The notes under the pieces: model-generated | Told to the model about the DNA's origin: nothing | Database searches by the model: none | What the model saw: only the letters and a program-made list of their open reading frames with translations | Translations under genes and position numbers: made by a program | Assembly (NCBI RefSeq): GCF_000316605.1 | Contig: NC_019683.1 | Location: 2,526,036 to 2,590,035 of the forward strand | Source: [Leptolyngbya] sp. PCC 7376 | GTDB taxonomy: Bacteria; Cyanobacteriota; Cyanobacteriia; Cyanobacteriales; MRBY01 | DNA length: 64,000 bases | Direction of reading: 5' to 3' | Shown here: positions 48,949 to 60,551 of the stretch, one piece after another | Layout of the letters: each line of letters begins with the position of its first letter | Numbering within the stretch: position 1 is the first letter of the stretch

Positions 48949-49374
48949 ATGGCAAGTACAGATCAAGTCAAAAAATATTTAGCTTATTGGTTTCAGGTAG
49001 GAAAACCGCTTATCTCTCCCCATAACGATCAGCGGATCTTACCTCACACTATTGTTGTGGGCGATCGCTATTCCTCAGAGTTTGAGTCTTGTTTCCAGGA
49101 AATCCTCTCACCACGCTACCGTGACAGTTATCTTGAAGGCACAGAACAAACTCTCGGCGAGCTGCTCACTTCCCGGTGGGAATTACTCTCCTGTTCCCGT
49201 TGCTCCATGCCAATCCCCACTGATGAACTGGGTTTAAAGATGGGTTGTCCCTGTGCCGATCTCAATGCATGGCCGAATGTTGAGCTGCCTTTGCCCCACT
49301 GCCCCAGTAATGTGCGATCGCAATTAACACTCATTCACCAACGTCTACGGCAACGTTTAGCCAAGCCTAATTAA
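48949..49374 (+). CDS. Conserved hypothetical protein with Cys-rich, possibly metal-binding centre
   Basis: 141 aa, ATG 48949. The N-terminal half (KKYLAYWFQVGKPLISP, VVGDRYSSEFESCFQEIL) is followed by five Cys in CSRCSMPIP, GCPCADL and PHCP, which could bind Zn or an Fe-S cluster. No signal peptide or TM helix. Family not recognised; it looks like a cyanobacteria-specific conserved protein. Divergent from tocopherol cyclase. Confidence 0.65.
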   Translation: MASTDQVKKYLAYWFQVGKPLISPHNDQRILPHTIVVGDRYSSEFESCFQEILSPRYRDSYLEGTEQTLGELLTSRWELLSCSRCSMPIPTDELGLKMGCPCADLNAWPNVELPLPHCPSNVRSQLTLIHQRLRQRLAKPN

Positions 49375-49432
49375 GACTGAAGGTTTTATCTCTAGAGTCA
49401 TCATGTCAAAAAAGTGACAACAGGATGAGCGT

Positions 49433-51382
49433 TTAACTCGTACTCACTGATGTCGAGGTCTGTAGTTCAGCAGTGGTTAGGACTCGAAAAACTTGCACAA
49501 CTTCTGCTTTTCCCTTGAGAGGCATGGGTCCCCAAGCTTCCAATGGGAATTTTTGATCGAGATACTGTTGAGTGGCTTCGGCAATAAGGATACGGCAGTC
49601 TACAGGTTGACGTTCCTTGGCACAGGATTCGAGACGGGAAGCAGTATTAACGCTATCGCCAATCACGCCATATTCCATCCTATCTTTGCCCCCTAGACTC
49701 CCAGCAACGACTTCCCCAGTAAAAATGCCAATCCGAAGTTTTGCCTTTGGTAAATTTTGTGCAGTGAATGTTTGATTAATCTCGGTCAGTTTCTCGGCGA
49801 TCGCCACAGCGGCAGAAACACAATCTTGGGCATCTTGGGCAATATCTTCATCACTTTCTCTCGGCACAGGCACTCCAAAAATTGCGACGATGCCATCCCC
49901 AGTAAATTTATTCACAATGCCATTGCGACCCTGGACTTCTGCGGTGATCATGCCCAACATTTTATTCAGCCAGTCCAATAGATCAGGGGGCATCATTTTT
50001 TCAGAGATCGAGCTAAAGCCCCGCACATCAAGGAAGAGCATCGTCGCAGTAAGTGAACATCCAGGCAGTTGTCCAGAGGTTAAAAGTTCCGAACGTTCTT
50101 CCCACAAAGCATCGGCGATCGCCGGGGAGGTATTTTGCCCCAACAATGTCATCACCATCTTCTGTTGACGGAAATCTTGATAAGACTGATAGACAATTAC
50201 AACCCCCATCGCAATCGCAAACGAGATCATCGGTGTCGCGACAGGAATCCAAATAAAACTTTTGAGGAGAAAATAGCCTGCTCCCCAAGTACCAACAATG
50301 CCAAACAGAAAACCTCCCACAATCGCCACAGGATGTCGGAACCACCAACCAATCACCACACCGCCAGCAAGCCAGCTAACAATCCAGACCATTTCTTGCC
50401 ATTCCCGCCAAAACCGGAATTGAGCTCGCACACCCAACGCCGTATCGAGCACATAGCTAATTACCTGCCCATGGGCGACAACCCCATTCATTTTGTTGCC
50501 TTCAGGGGTGCCAAGGGTAAAGGGAGAAGTGACCACATCTTTGAGACTGGGTGCAGTACTGCCGATTAAGACAATTTTGTCCTTGAGTATCGAACTATCG
50601 AAATTCTTATCCCAAACATCTGTAAAGGTAACCACTTGCCCGAGATTATGGCGATCGCGATAGTGAAACAACATTTGGTAACCGCGAGCATCCATTGTTT
50701 GGTAACCACCACTTGTTGCTTCCAGTGGAAAAAATGTCGCCTCGCCAAGCTGCAAATACTGCGGATCAAGCTCACTCGCTTGCGGCGCAATACCTTCCTG
50801 CTCATAGAGATAGGACATCGCAACATTCAGCGCAAAAGAGGGAAAAGTCTGTTGATCTGAACCCGTCGCATAGAGTAAGGCACGACGCAGCACGCCATCC
50901 GAATCAAGGGGCACATCATTAAAGCCTTGCTGTTCAGCTACAACCGCTGGTGGCGCGGGAGTTCCGGTCAGAATATCAAGGTTCCGGATGGCAATTAAAT
51001 TAGGCTGTTGTAGCTGCTCGACTAAACGTGCATAACCCGGCTCCACGGGAAAATCTCGATATACATCAAGGCCAACCACAGCAGGATCGCCCGCTTGAAT
51101 ATGTTCGAGAACCTCGGCATATACTTCATCAGAAAAAGGCCAACGCTCCTGTTGGCGTAAGTCTTCTTCGTTAATCTCCACCAATACCAATCGATCATCA
51201 GATGGCAAAACAGGTTGCTGGGTCAGCATCCTGTCGTAGGCCAAAAGCTCTAATTGTTCAAAACCGCCTCGACGACGCCCTTCACAGACAACACCAGCCA
51301 ACAAAACAATGGCGATCGCCAGCACAATATTATCTTGATAATCTTGCCAAAAGCGTTTGATCTTAGTCCGATTTATGGGCAT
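49433..51382 (-). CDS. CHASE2-domain adenylate cyclase
   Basis: 649 aa, ATG 51382. N-terminal TM helix, CHASE2 ectodomain (about 40-345; LLAYDRMLTQQPVLPSDDRL, VVGLDVYRDFP, KIVLIGSTAPS), three TM helices (about 355-430) and a class III cyclase domain (about 445-640). Metal-binding Asp residues are in MLFLDVRGFSS and FTGDGIVAIFG; EYGVIGDSVNTASRLES completes the active site. It should make cAMP from ATP in response to an extracytoplasmic signal. The CHASE2 part has the same layout as the TIR-CHASE2 protein at 20309. Confidence 0.93.
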   Translation of the reverse strand: MPINRTKIKRFWQDYQDNIVLAIAIVLLAGVVCEGRRRGGFEQLELLAYDRMLTQQPVLPSDDRLVLVEINEEDLRQQERWPFSDEVYAEVLEHIQAGDPAVVGLDVYRDFPVEPGYARLVEQLQQPNLIAIRNLDILTGTPAPPAVVAEQQGFNDVPLDSDGVLRRALLYATGSDQQTFPSFALNVAMSYLYEQEGIAPQASELDPQYLQLGEATFFPLEATSGGYQTMDARGYQMLFHYRDRHNLGQVVTFTDVWDKNFDSSILKDKIVLIGSTAPSLKDVVTSPFTLGTPEGNKMNGVVAHGQVISYVLDTALGVRAQFRFWREWQEMVWIVSWLAGGVVIGWWFRHPVAIVGGFLFGIVGTWGAGYFLLKSFIWIPVATPMISFAIAMGVVIVYQSYQDFRQQKMVMTLLGQNTSPAIADALWEERSELLTSGQLPGCSLTATMLFLDVRGFSSISEKMMPPDLLDWLNKMLGMITAEVQGRNGIVNKFTGDGIVAIFGVPVPRESDEDIAQDAQDCVSAAVAIAEKLTEINQTFTAQNLPKAKLRIGIFTGEVVAGSLGGKDRMEYGVIGDSVNTASRLESCAKERQPVDCRILIAEATQQYLDQKFPLEAWGPMPLKGKAEVVQVFRVLTTAELQTSTSVSTS

Positions 51383-51457
51383 AGGTGGGAAAGAATATCT
51401 CTACTGATTACTATTGTCTGCACCGAGGCGAAAATTGCCGCAAAAAATCTATAAGCC

Positions 51458-51961
51458 TTAATTTCCTGTCACGTCCACAATCATTAAATTCCATTGTCCA
51501 CGGTCATTACTTTGGAAAGTCACCTGTTGGCCATCCCCTCGAATAGTTGGGTGTTTTACCGCACCTTTGAGGTTTGCTGTTAGAAGATCGGAACGTTGCC
51601 GTTGGCGATCATAGACAAAGATATCTGGTTTCCCACGCTCGGTAGAAACATAGGCAATGTACTGGCCATCAGTGCTCAAAGCTGGTTGATCTTGGCTCGA
51701 ATCACGACGATTGAGGTTGGGCAGGTTCACTAATCGATTTTCCTGTAAATCATAGAGATAAATATTGCGTCGTCCATCTCGCTCAGAGGCAAAGGCTAAG
51801 AGTTGTCCATCACCGCTATAACTTGGGTATTCTTCAGCGAAATTGCTATTAATTCCCCCTGTGGCAATTTGGGGCTGATAAAACAATGCCCGACTACAAC
51901 CGCTAACCAAAAATGAGGCGATCGCCACCAATATTTTTTTGTGTTCTATCCATCGAGACAA
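51458..51961 (-). CDS. TolB-like PD40 propeller lipoprotein
   Basis: 167 aa, TTG start at 51961. Lipobox LVSGC near residue 22. Three PD40 blades follow, each of the form YPSYSGDGQLLAFASERDGR, QPALSTDGQYIAYVSTERG or HPTIRGDGQQVTFQSNDRGQ. It is much shorter than TolB (about 430 aa) and has no TolB N-terminal domain, so it is a PD40 mini-propeller, not TolB itself. Probably an envelope-associated binding protein. Confidence 0.75.
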   Translation of the reverse strand: MSRWIEHKKILVAIASFLVSGCSRALFYQPQIATGGINSNFAEEYPSYSGDGQLLAFASERDGRRNIYLYDLQENRLVNLPNLNRRDSSQDQPALSTDGQYIAYVSTERGKPDIFVYDRQRQRSDLLTANLKGAVKHPTIRGDGQQVTFQSNDRGQWNLMIVDVTGN

Positions 51962-52185
51962 AATAGTCTAGACCTCAATGCAAAACGTTACAAAAGACAA
52001 ATCAAGTTCACAACCAGCACTCAAAGCATAAGATCGACATATCAGAAAACCTTGTTTCATTAAGTTTAGTTATTTGTTTGAACCTTTTCTGAACCCCCAC
52101 CGTCTCACAGCTCCAAATAGAGTAAAAGCGATCTCAAGATGATTGTCTTTTCTTTCCTAAAACATCTGGTGTGGTGAGGTCTTTA

Positions 52186-53880
52186 ATGAATTATAAATTT
52201 CGCTGGAAATCGCCTTTACTAGCGTTCACGTTTATTCTCAGTGGCGGCGCTTTAGTACAGGCACAGGCAGAATCCGTTGGCGAACAGCTCGCAGAGTTAG
52301 AAAACTACGGTGCGTTTACAACAGAGGAGGAAACTCTCGAAGTAAGCTCGGCTGCATTGGGTCAAATTAATAATATTTTCCAGCTGCGGGATGTTGCACC
52401 GAGTGATTGGGCCTTTGATGCACTGCGCAATCTCGTCGAAAAATACAATTGCTTAGTCGGTTACCCTGACGGTACTTTCCGTGGCGATCGCCCACTGAGC
52501 CGTTACGAATTTGCAGCGGGCTTAAATGCTTGTTTAGAACAAATAAATCGACTTTACCTTGGCGATACTTCGAGCATCGATGCAGCATCGGTTAATTCCA
52601 TTAGGCAGCTCGTCTCTGAATTTGAAGCTGAATTAGCAACCCTTGGTGCTAGGGTCGATGATCTGGATGGGCGCGTCAGTGAACTAGAAGATTATCAGTT
52701 CTCCACAACGACGAAACTCTATGGTCAAACTGTTTTCGGGATTCAAGGTCGCAATTCGAATGAGTACACATTCTTCCGCGATCGCCTCACGAACGAAGAC
52801 AACCAAATCAATACCATCACCAATACCCAACTGAGCTTATTTACACAGTTCAGCCCCAATAGCATTTTATTAACGGGTTTAAGCGCTGGCTCCGGAAGCA
52901 CGACTCCCAGTAATCGGACTCTCCAACCCTTCGTTGCTTTGGGTTATGAAGCTGACAGTGGCAATGATATTCAAATCAGTGACCTAACCTATCGCCACCT
53001 TATAAGCGACAAACTCGCCCTCATTGTCGGTACCGAAGGCGTAAGCGCGACGAACATTTTCCGAGGTGCCAACCGTGTTCAGAGTGCTGGTTATGGCCCT
53101 CTTTCTCGTTTTGCCCAACGTAATCCCGTAATCAACATTGGTGGTAGCGGCAGTGGTTTCGGCCTAGACTGGCAAATCGCAAATAGTGTCAGTCTTCAGG
53201 CACTTTATTCCACCAACTTGGCAGAAAATTCCACTTTTGGTGGCCTATTCGGTGGAGAGCTTGGCTCGACCACTTTTGGTACTCAGCTCGTAGCATCTCC
53301 TTCTAGGGATCTCGACTTTACCTTCCAATACATGAATTCCTATTCTCCTTGGGGTACCCTTTCCGGCAATCCTCGCCCTTCTGGCATCGGTGATGACCAA
53401 GTCGTCATTCAGGATTTGGGCAGCGGTCGCGCTCCGATTAGTACCAATGCTTTTGGTTTGGCGATGGACTGGCGCGTTACACCAAAATTCAATGTTGGTG
53501 GCTGGGCAGGATACACCGACTCTGAATATCAGGCAGAAGCTGGTGATGTCGAAACATTTAACTGGATGGCCTATATGACCTTCCCTGACCTTGGTAAAAA
53601 AGGTAGTTTAGGCGGCATTTTCTTTGGGCAACCACCAAAAATCACATCTAGTAATCTTCCCGATGGACGCAATTTACCTTCTCTAATTTCCAGAGGTGAT
53701 TTCACTGCAGGTACTGGCGGCCAACCTGATACAACTACTCATTTGGAAGCATTTTATCGGTTCAATGTGACAGATAATATTGCCCTTACTCCCGGTTTTA
53801 TTGCGGTATTTAATCCACTCCACAACGATGATAATGAAACCATTACTATCGGTGTTTTGAGAACAACTGTCAGTTTCTAA
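52186..53880 (+). CDS. Iron-uptake-type porin with SLH domain (OprB/SomA family)
   Basis: 564 aa from ATG 52186, chosen for GAGG 7 bp upstream; a GTG at 52171 would add five. Signal peptide (LLAFTFILSGGALVQAQA), then an SLH domain (RDVAPSDWAFDALRNLVEKY, GYPDGTFRGDRPLSRYEFAA) that binds pyruvylated wall polymers. A coiled coil follows (LVSEFEAELATLGARVDDL) and then an OprB-type beta-barrel ending in Phe. Cyanobacterial members are major outer-membrane porins, some linked to iron entry. It lies in the same stretch as FutB. Confidence 0.93.
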   Translation: MNYKFRWKSPLLAFTFILSGGALVQAQAESVGEQLAELENYGAFTTEEETLEVSSAALGQINNIFQLRDVAPSDWAFDALRNLVEKYNCLVGYPDGTFRGDRPLSRYEFAAGLNACLEQINRLYLGDTSSIDAASVNSIRQLVSEFEAELATLGARVDDLDGRVSELEDYQFSTTTKLYGQTVFGIQGRNSNEYTFFRDRLTNEDNQINTITNTQLSLFTQFSPNSILLTGLSAGSGSTTPSNRTLQPFVALGYEADSGNDIQISDLTYRHLISDKLALIVGTEGVSATNIFRGANRVQSAGYGPLSRFAQRNPVINIGGSGSGFGLDWQIANSVSLQALYSTNLAENSTFGGLFGGELGSTTFGTQLVASPSRDLDFTFQYMNSYSPWGTLSGNPRPSGIGDDQVVIQDLGSGRAPISTNAFGLAMDWRVTPKFNVGGWAGYTDSEYQAEAGDVETFNWMAYMTFPDLGKKGSLGGIFFGQPPKITSSNLPDGRNLPSLISRGDFTAGTGGQPDTTTHLEAFYRFNVTDNIALTPGFIAVFNPLHNDDNETITIGVLRTTVSF

Positions 53881-54294
53881 TTAGCTTCTCGATGTTCTTG
53901 AAAAGTATGTGGCTTTGGCGATCGCCCGTCACTCTTTAATGTTGTGATGGGTGCGAGTACAAAAAACAAATTGCGATGGATGAGGAACTTTTAAAATGTG
54001 TTCCCGTCCATACAAAAAAGGCCAATTCTTATACCTGTTCAGCATATTTTTTGCTGTCACTAAGACTTACTTCGTTTTTGTTTTAAACATCAACATTAGA
54101 TCCTTATTTTGTCCTAGCTAGACAATTGTCATTCAGGACAAAAATAGATTCGAATAAATCATTAGAGTCATCTACTTTTTGGGAACAATCAACCATATCC
54201 TCTGATATTTTCATTTTCTAAAATCTTTTTAGTCTCGTCACAATTTCTCCTCAAGCTCAAACCTTAACTTTCCTGAAATCTGGAGTCCTTTCCT
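53881..54294. other. Intergenic region between porin and poly-Asp protein genes
   Basis: 414 bp. One HIP1 octamer near 53920; the right half is AT-rich and probably holds the promoter of the next gene. I see no RNA gene, clear terminator or reading frame. Confidence 0.35.
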
Positions 54295-56271
<1,977 letters not shown>

Positions 56272-56312
56272 TTTGAGATCGTCAGTTTCAACTAAATAAA
56301 TACTGTTTTGGA

Positions 56313-56342
56313 GGGAGTAGTCTTGTCGCTATTCCCTTTTTT
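56313..56342 (+). terminator. Rho-independent terminator after the poly-Asp gene
   Basis: Stem GGGAGTAG / CTATTCCC (one G-U pair), 8-nt loop, then six T. Confidence 0.88.
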
Positions 56343-56450
56343 CTTGTGTGTAAGAATAAGGGCGATCGCCCTCGTTTTTAGAGAGTTTGAGAGTTGCAGA
56401 CTTTGAATAATGTTGCGTGGAGATAGGGCTTCATTTCACAATAGAGCTCT

Positions 56451-58112
56451 GTGAATCTTTTCCGGTTAACCCTATTGAAACGTCTACGGCTAAATTTCTG
56501 GACTCCCATCACTCTGGCGATCGCCACACTGATTGCAATCCCTATTTTATTTATTCTCAGCAGCGTCTTTGTAGACTCCGGGGAAGTATGGCAGCATCTC
56601 GCAGCAACAGTTTTAGGGCGGTATATTTTTAATTCACTCTGGCTGATGTGGGGAGTGGGTACTGGGGTCACAGTGGTAGGAGTCACAGCGGCTTGGCTAG
56701 TGACGATGTGCGATTTCTGGGGTAAACGGTTTTGGGAAGTTGCCTTGTTGCTTCCCCTTGCAGCTCCAGCTTATTTGCTTGCCTATGTTTATACAGATTT
56801 GCTGGATTATTACGGCTGGGTACAGCGAACCTTGCGACATATTTTTGGCTGGTCATCAGCTCAACATTATTGGTTCCCAGAGGTTCGGTCACTGCCCGGC
56901 GCCATTTTAATGCTGATTTTAGTACTCTATCCCTACGTTTATTTATTAGCGCGAGTCTCTTTTCTAGAGCAATCAGCAACCACTATTGAAGCCAGTCGCA
57001 CTCTAGGTTGTGACCCTTGGCAAAGTTTTTGGGAAATTGCTCTCCCCTTAGCACGCCCAGCAATAACAGCAGGTTTAGCATTGGCGCTGATGGAAACCCT
57101 CAATGATTTTGGAACCGTGCAGTTTTTTGGGGTAGAAACTTTTACGACAGGAATTTATCGAACTTGGTTTGGAATGGGAGAACCGCAGGCTGCAGCTCAG
57201 TTAGCAGCGATGTTAATGCTATTTATTGCGGCGCTACTCGTTCTCGAAAAATGGTCACGACAACAAGCCAGATATTACCAAACAAGCAATAATTATTCTT
57301 CGCCAAATTTGTATCGTCTGTCGTGGTGGCGATCAATCCTCGTCCATATTTTTTGTGCTGTACCTGTCATGTTCGGCTTTGTGGTGCCTGTGGGCATCCT
57401 GCTCGAAATGGCATTAAATCGTCCCCAAGCCAAGTTTCGGCTACAGTTCTGGGAATTTGCACAGCATAGTTTTGTATTAGCAACGCTCACAGCAGTTCTT
57501 GCGGTGGCGATCGCCTTGATTCTTGCCTATGGTCAACGACTCAACAAAAGCTTGGTAATGAGATTTGGTATTCGAGTAGCGGCCCTAGGATATGCGATTC
57601 CGGGATCAGTAATTGCAGTTGGTATTTTGATTCCCATCGGTAAACTCGATAATGCGATCGCCAACTTTTTTAAAGCCCAATTCGATATCTCAACAGGTTT
57701 GTTGCTGAGCGGCACCATCACAGCATTGATTTTTGCGTATCTCGTTCGTTTTCTTGCAGTATCCTTTGGCGCAGTGGAAACCAGCCTCGGCAAAATCAAA
57801 CCCACCCTCGACGATGCCTCCCGTAGCCTGGGCTATTCCCCTATCAAAACTCTCATCCAAGTACATACCCCTCTAATGTGGACAGGTTTACTCACCGCTG
57901 CGATGTTGGTCTTCGTCGATGTAATGAAAGAATTACCAGCCACCCTTGTCATTAGGCCCTTTAATTTCGATACTCTCGCCGTCAAGGTTTATCAATATGC
58001 CTCTGACGAAAGACTTGTAGAAGCATCAGTCCCAGCTCTCGCAATTTTGGGTGTTGGTCTCATTCCTGTTATTTTTCTCAGTTGGCAAATTTCCCATACC
58101 CGTACTGACTAG
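56451..58112 (+). CDS. futB: Fe(III) ABC transporter permease (FutB type)
   Basis: 553 aa, GTG start at 56451. Two homologous six-TM permease halves, each with an EAA-type loop: IEASRTLGCDPWQSFWEIAL and PTLDDASRSLGYSPIKTLIQ. The PLARPAITAGLALALMETLN and MKELPATLVIRPFNFDTLAV segments are typical of ferric iron permeases (FbpB/FutB). It moves Fe3+ from a periplasmic FutA-type binding protein with the FutC ATPase; neither is next to it. The 3' end abuts the HEPN stump. Confidence 0.87.
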   Translation: MNLFRLTLLKRLRLNFWTPITLAIATLIAIPILFILSSVFVDSGEVWQHLAATVLGRYIFNSLWLMWGVGTGVTVVGVTAAWLVTMCDFWGKRFWEVALLLPLAAPAYLLAYVYTDLLDYYGWVQRTLRHIFGWSSAQHYWFPEVRSLPGAILMLILVLYPYVYLLARVSFLEQSATTIEASRTLGCDPWQSFWEIALPLARPAITAGLALALMETLNDFGTVQFFGVETFTTGIYRTWFGMGEPQAAAQLAAMLMLFIAALLVLEKWSRQQARYYQTSNNYSSPNLYRLSWWRSILVHIFCAVPVMFGFVVPVGILLEMALNRPQAKFRLQFWEFAQHSFVLATLTAVLAVAIALILAYGQRLNKSLVMRFGIRVAALGYAIPGSVIAVGILIPIGKLDNAIANFFKAQFDISTGLLLSGTITALIFAYLVRFLAVSFGAVETSLGKIKPTLDDASRSLGYSPIKTLIQVHTPLMWTGLLTAAMLVFVDVMKELPATLVIRPFNFDTLAVKVYQYASDERLVEASVPALAILGVGLIPVIFLSWQISHTRTD

Positions 58113-58181
58113 TAAAAAAATATACTGAATTCGCTTAATGGCGTTGAGAATATCGAGCAAGTAAGCATCATCATGATTCAT
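58113..58181 (-). pseudogene. 5' stump of a HEPN (DUF86) toxin gene
   Basis: A frame starting ATG 58181, overlapping the MNT stop by 11 bp, reads MNHDDAYLLDILNAIKRIQ, the N-terminus of HEPN partners of MNT antitoxins. The match stops after about 20 codons, exactly where the futB 3' end begins. No RxxxxH catalytic motif remains. The rest was lost by deletion. Confidence 0.75.
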
Positions 58182-58506
58182 AGATTATTACTGCAGTATT
58201 CAAGATTTCTTGACGACGGATCCAATTATCTCCTTCCGGTATAGCTTCTTTGAGCACTAAGTCAACGTTACGATGCAGCGAGTCTTCTAAGTGGCACTTG
58301 ATTTTGGCAAGGGTTAGTAATCCTTGGGGAGCTTCAGGAGCAAAGGAAATCAACAGATCAATATCACTGTCTTCCCGAAAGTCTTCTCTCAGCACTGAGC
58401 CAAATAAAGCCAGTTCTTTAATTCGCCACTGTTGACAGATTACGACTAGCTTTTCTTTAGATATCGTCAGGCGATCGCCAGCAATGGTCATAAATATATT
58501 GAACAT
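58171..58506 (-). CDS. MNT-type nucleotidyltransferase (MntA-like antitoxin)
   Basis: 111 aa, ATG 58506 (ATG 58491 also possible). The catalytic motif is GSVLREDFREDSDIDLLISF, that is GSx10DxD, followed by a third acidic site in RNVDLVLKEAI. MNT antitoxins silence HEPN RNases by adding AMP to a Tyr. Its HEPN gene is reduced to a stump, so this enzyme is now an orphan. Confidence 0.88.
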   Translation of the reverse strand: MFNIFMTIAGDRLTISKEKLVVICQQWRIKELALFGSVLREDFREDSDIDLLISFAPEAPQGLLTLAKIKCHLEDSLHRNVDLVLKEAIPEGDNWIRRQEILNTAVIIYES

Positions 58507-58999
58507 TGGTGATTACTGCTCTCATGATAATCCGTAAATTCTTAAGGGCAATTGCTTTTAATGGGATTCACTTCAACAGAAGAAATTATCTGATAAGTCT
58601 CTACACATGAGATAAAAGAGGTTTAAAAATCATCAAAAAATCCAGGTCAAAAATACCTAGCCTATATAATTAATATATTGGGGGGGAAGGGAGAGAAGTA
58701 TACTATTAACCCCCATCACAACTAAAGTTTTTTTCCGGGTTTCCAGATAATTGCTTCAATTATGGTTTACCTCCTTTCGAAAATCATCATCAAGTCTTTA
58801 ATTGTAGTTGCTTTGGCATGGATAAAAGATATGTTTTTTTGTTATTAAAAATCCAATATGAAATTACACTAAACAACAGAACAATCACGCATTTGTAAGA
58901 CAATAATAATTTCTCTGTCTAATCAGGAAAATTATGTTTTTTAATTTAATGTATTGAAGTGGCATTTCTGAATTTCAAAAATATTTTCCATCCAAGAAC
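58507..58999. other. AT-rich intergenic region
   Basis: 493 bp without HIP1. It includes a G7 run followed by GAAGGGAGAG near 58680 and a CCCCC at 58710 that could pair with it. No gene recognised on either strand. It probably contains the promoter of the MNT gene. Confidence 0.35.
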
Positions 59000-59680
59000 T
59001 TACTCTTTATCAAAAACTGATGAATCTTGCAAATCAAACTCCTTCTCAAGAAGTACCTTATGAACCACAAGTAATGGAACTAATTTCGACAGGTAAAAAA
59101 CATAACTATTCCTCTGGATCCACAGAATAAAAATTGACAGAAGTGCGCATACAAAAATGTCATTTTTAGTTGGAGTATATAAGGATACTAATCCCATTAA
59201 CAAAAATGTCATAGAAATAATTCCAGCGTCATGTTTTTGAATAAACTCTAATTTTTTTCTCTTAATTGACTCTGCTAGCTCATGCATAACATCAATATTG
59301 ATTCTCTTTTCAAGACTCATATTTAGTCTCGTATTTTGAATCATTTTATTAACTGAGCTCTTGAATTTTTTTTGACGAGGTATTTGGTTGAAAAAAAAGA
59401 TTTTTAGCTTATTGTATAGGAGAAAATTTAATGTTGTAAGAAAAAAAGAAAGAATAAGATTTAGTATACGAACCTTACTAAAAAAACCATCATCAAAATC
59501 AAACAAATCTTGAATCTTAATATCAATCAAAGAAAGGAAGAAGGAATCACCATGAGTACTATCTTGAATGATAATTTGAGCTAAAGTAAATAGCACGAAA
59601 ATCAATAGCTTTTGAGGGCTAAAAGATGTAGTTATTTTTTCGAGATATAAGTCTTTTAGGGAGTCTACAAAATCTTCCAT
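59000..59680 (-). CDS. Membrane protein of unknown family (module partner B)
   Basis: 226 aa, ATG 59680. Two pairs of TM helices (LLIFVLFTLAQIII and ILNLILSFFLTTLNFLLY; then AGIISMTFLLMGLVSLY and FVCALLSIFILWI) flank a basic cytosolic segment (RQKKFKSSVNKMIQ, ESIKRKKLEFIQKHD). AT-rich codons, no HIP1. It lies 10 bp after the stop of the next gene upstream (59691-60551). Could be a membrane effector, but this is only inferred from layout. Confidence 0.6.
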   Translation of the reverse strand: MEDFVDSLKDLYLEKITTSFSPQKLLIFVLFTLAQIIIQDSTHGDSFFLSLIDIKIQDLFDFDDGFFSKVRILNLILSFFLTTLNFLLYNKLKIFFFNQIPRQKKFKSSVNKMIQNTRLNMSLEKRINIDVMHELAESIKRKKLEFIQKHDAGIISMTFLLMGLVSLYTPTKNDIFVCALLSIFILWIQRNSYVFYLSKLVPLLVVHKVLLEKEFDLQDSSVFDKE

Positions 59681-59690
59681 GATTTGTATC

Positions 59691-60551
59691 TTATGATGCC
59701 AATCTTTTGAAGATTACATCACCTGTTTCTACATTAAGAACTCCAGATTCTTTAACGACATGGCCGATAAAGGAAAAACTTTTCTTGGGGCGACCGTTCT
59801 CATCTTGCTCCAAGAATGGTAGTACTTGATTGCAATCACTGTGTTCAACAAAAAACAAAGTTGACTCTTTTCCATTATAAGTATGCTTAACCTTACCTTT
59901 GGTTTTGGTTGGATTCAACATTAACAAATAACATTCACAGAGCATTTCTGGCCCTAACTCTTTGTATGAAGTAATGGTACTAAATCTTGTACTTATCCTA
60001 GTATCGAAGTGATACTCTGATGATTGCTCTCCATTTAATCTCAAGGTAATGCTACCTTCTTCCTGACTCTTTCTCACAGGAATGATAGCCTGATTTATAT
60101 TGCTAATAATTGATTTACTGCCATAGCTTTCTGATTTTATCTCACTCTTTCCTGACAAAATGTCTTGGTAGCTTTTGGGAATTAGTAGACTTTGTCCTTC
60201 TCTGTCTTTTACTTGCTCTAAAACTTTTTGATGTGTTATTTTTGCGTCGCTTATAGCAAGATCATAAGGATTGAAAATTGCTTGAGATACTCTATCAATA
60301 GTCCTTTTTAGATTTTGCGTTGCTTCTCTGAAAGATACTCGATAACAATTGTTGGCTGTACTCTCTAAAAAAAACTCGGTGAGATAGTAGTCTTCTTTTT
60401 TTAATCTCTCATTTTTAAAAATGCCATCTCTTTCAATATCTATATAAGCTCTTTCTAGAGCCTTTTGGATATGAGTATATGTCATCCCTAGTGTTCTCAT
60501 TGAAACTTTATGATTTACAGCAAGGGAACCATCAAAAATAATTTCAATCAT
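59691..60551 (-). CDS. Cytosolic protein of unknown family (module partner A)
   Basis: 286 aa, ATG 60551. It starts with MIEIIFDGSLAVNHKVSMRT and a helix (YTHIQKALERAYIDIERDG), then FFLESTANNCYRVSFREAT, a basic helical middle and a beta-rich C-terminal half (GSITLRLNGEQSSEYHF, FSFIGHVVKESGVLNVETGD). No catalytic motif recognised. With the membrane protein after it, it forms a two-gene AT-rich unit of the soluble-sensor plus membrane-effector shape seen in some defence systems (inference). Confidence 0.6.
   Translation of the reverse strand: MIEIIFDGSLAVNHKVSMRTLGMTYTHIQKALERAYIDIERDGIFKNERLKKEDYYLTEFFLESTANNCYRVSFREATQNLKRTIDRVSQAIFNPYDLAISDAKITHQKVLEQVKDREGQSLLIPKSYQDILSGKSEIKSESYGSKSIISNINQAIIPVRKSQEEGSITLRLNGEQSSEYHFDTRISTRFSTITSYKELGPEMLCECYLLMLNPTKTKGKVKHTYNGKESTLFFVEHSDCNQVLPFLEQDENGRPKKSFSFIGHVVKESGVLNVETGDVIFKRLAS

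Noticed and set aside
51458-51961. tolB
   Set aside because: It has only three PD40 blades and a lipobox, is less than half the length of TolB and lacks tolA/pal neighbours.
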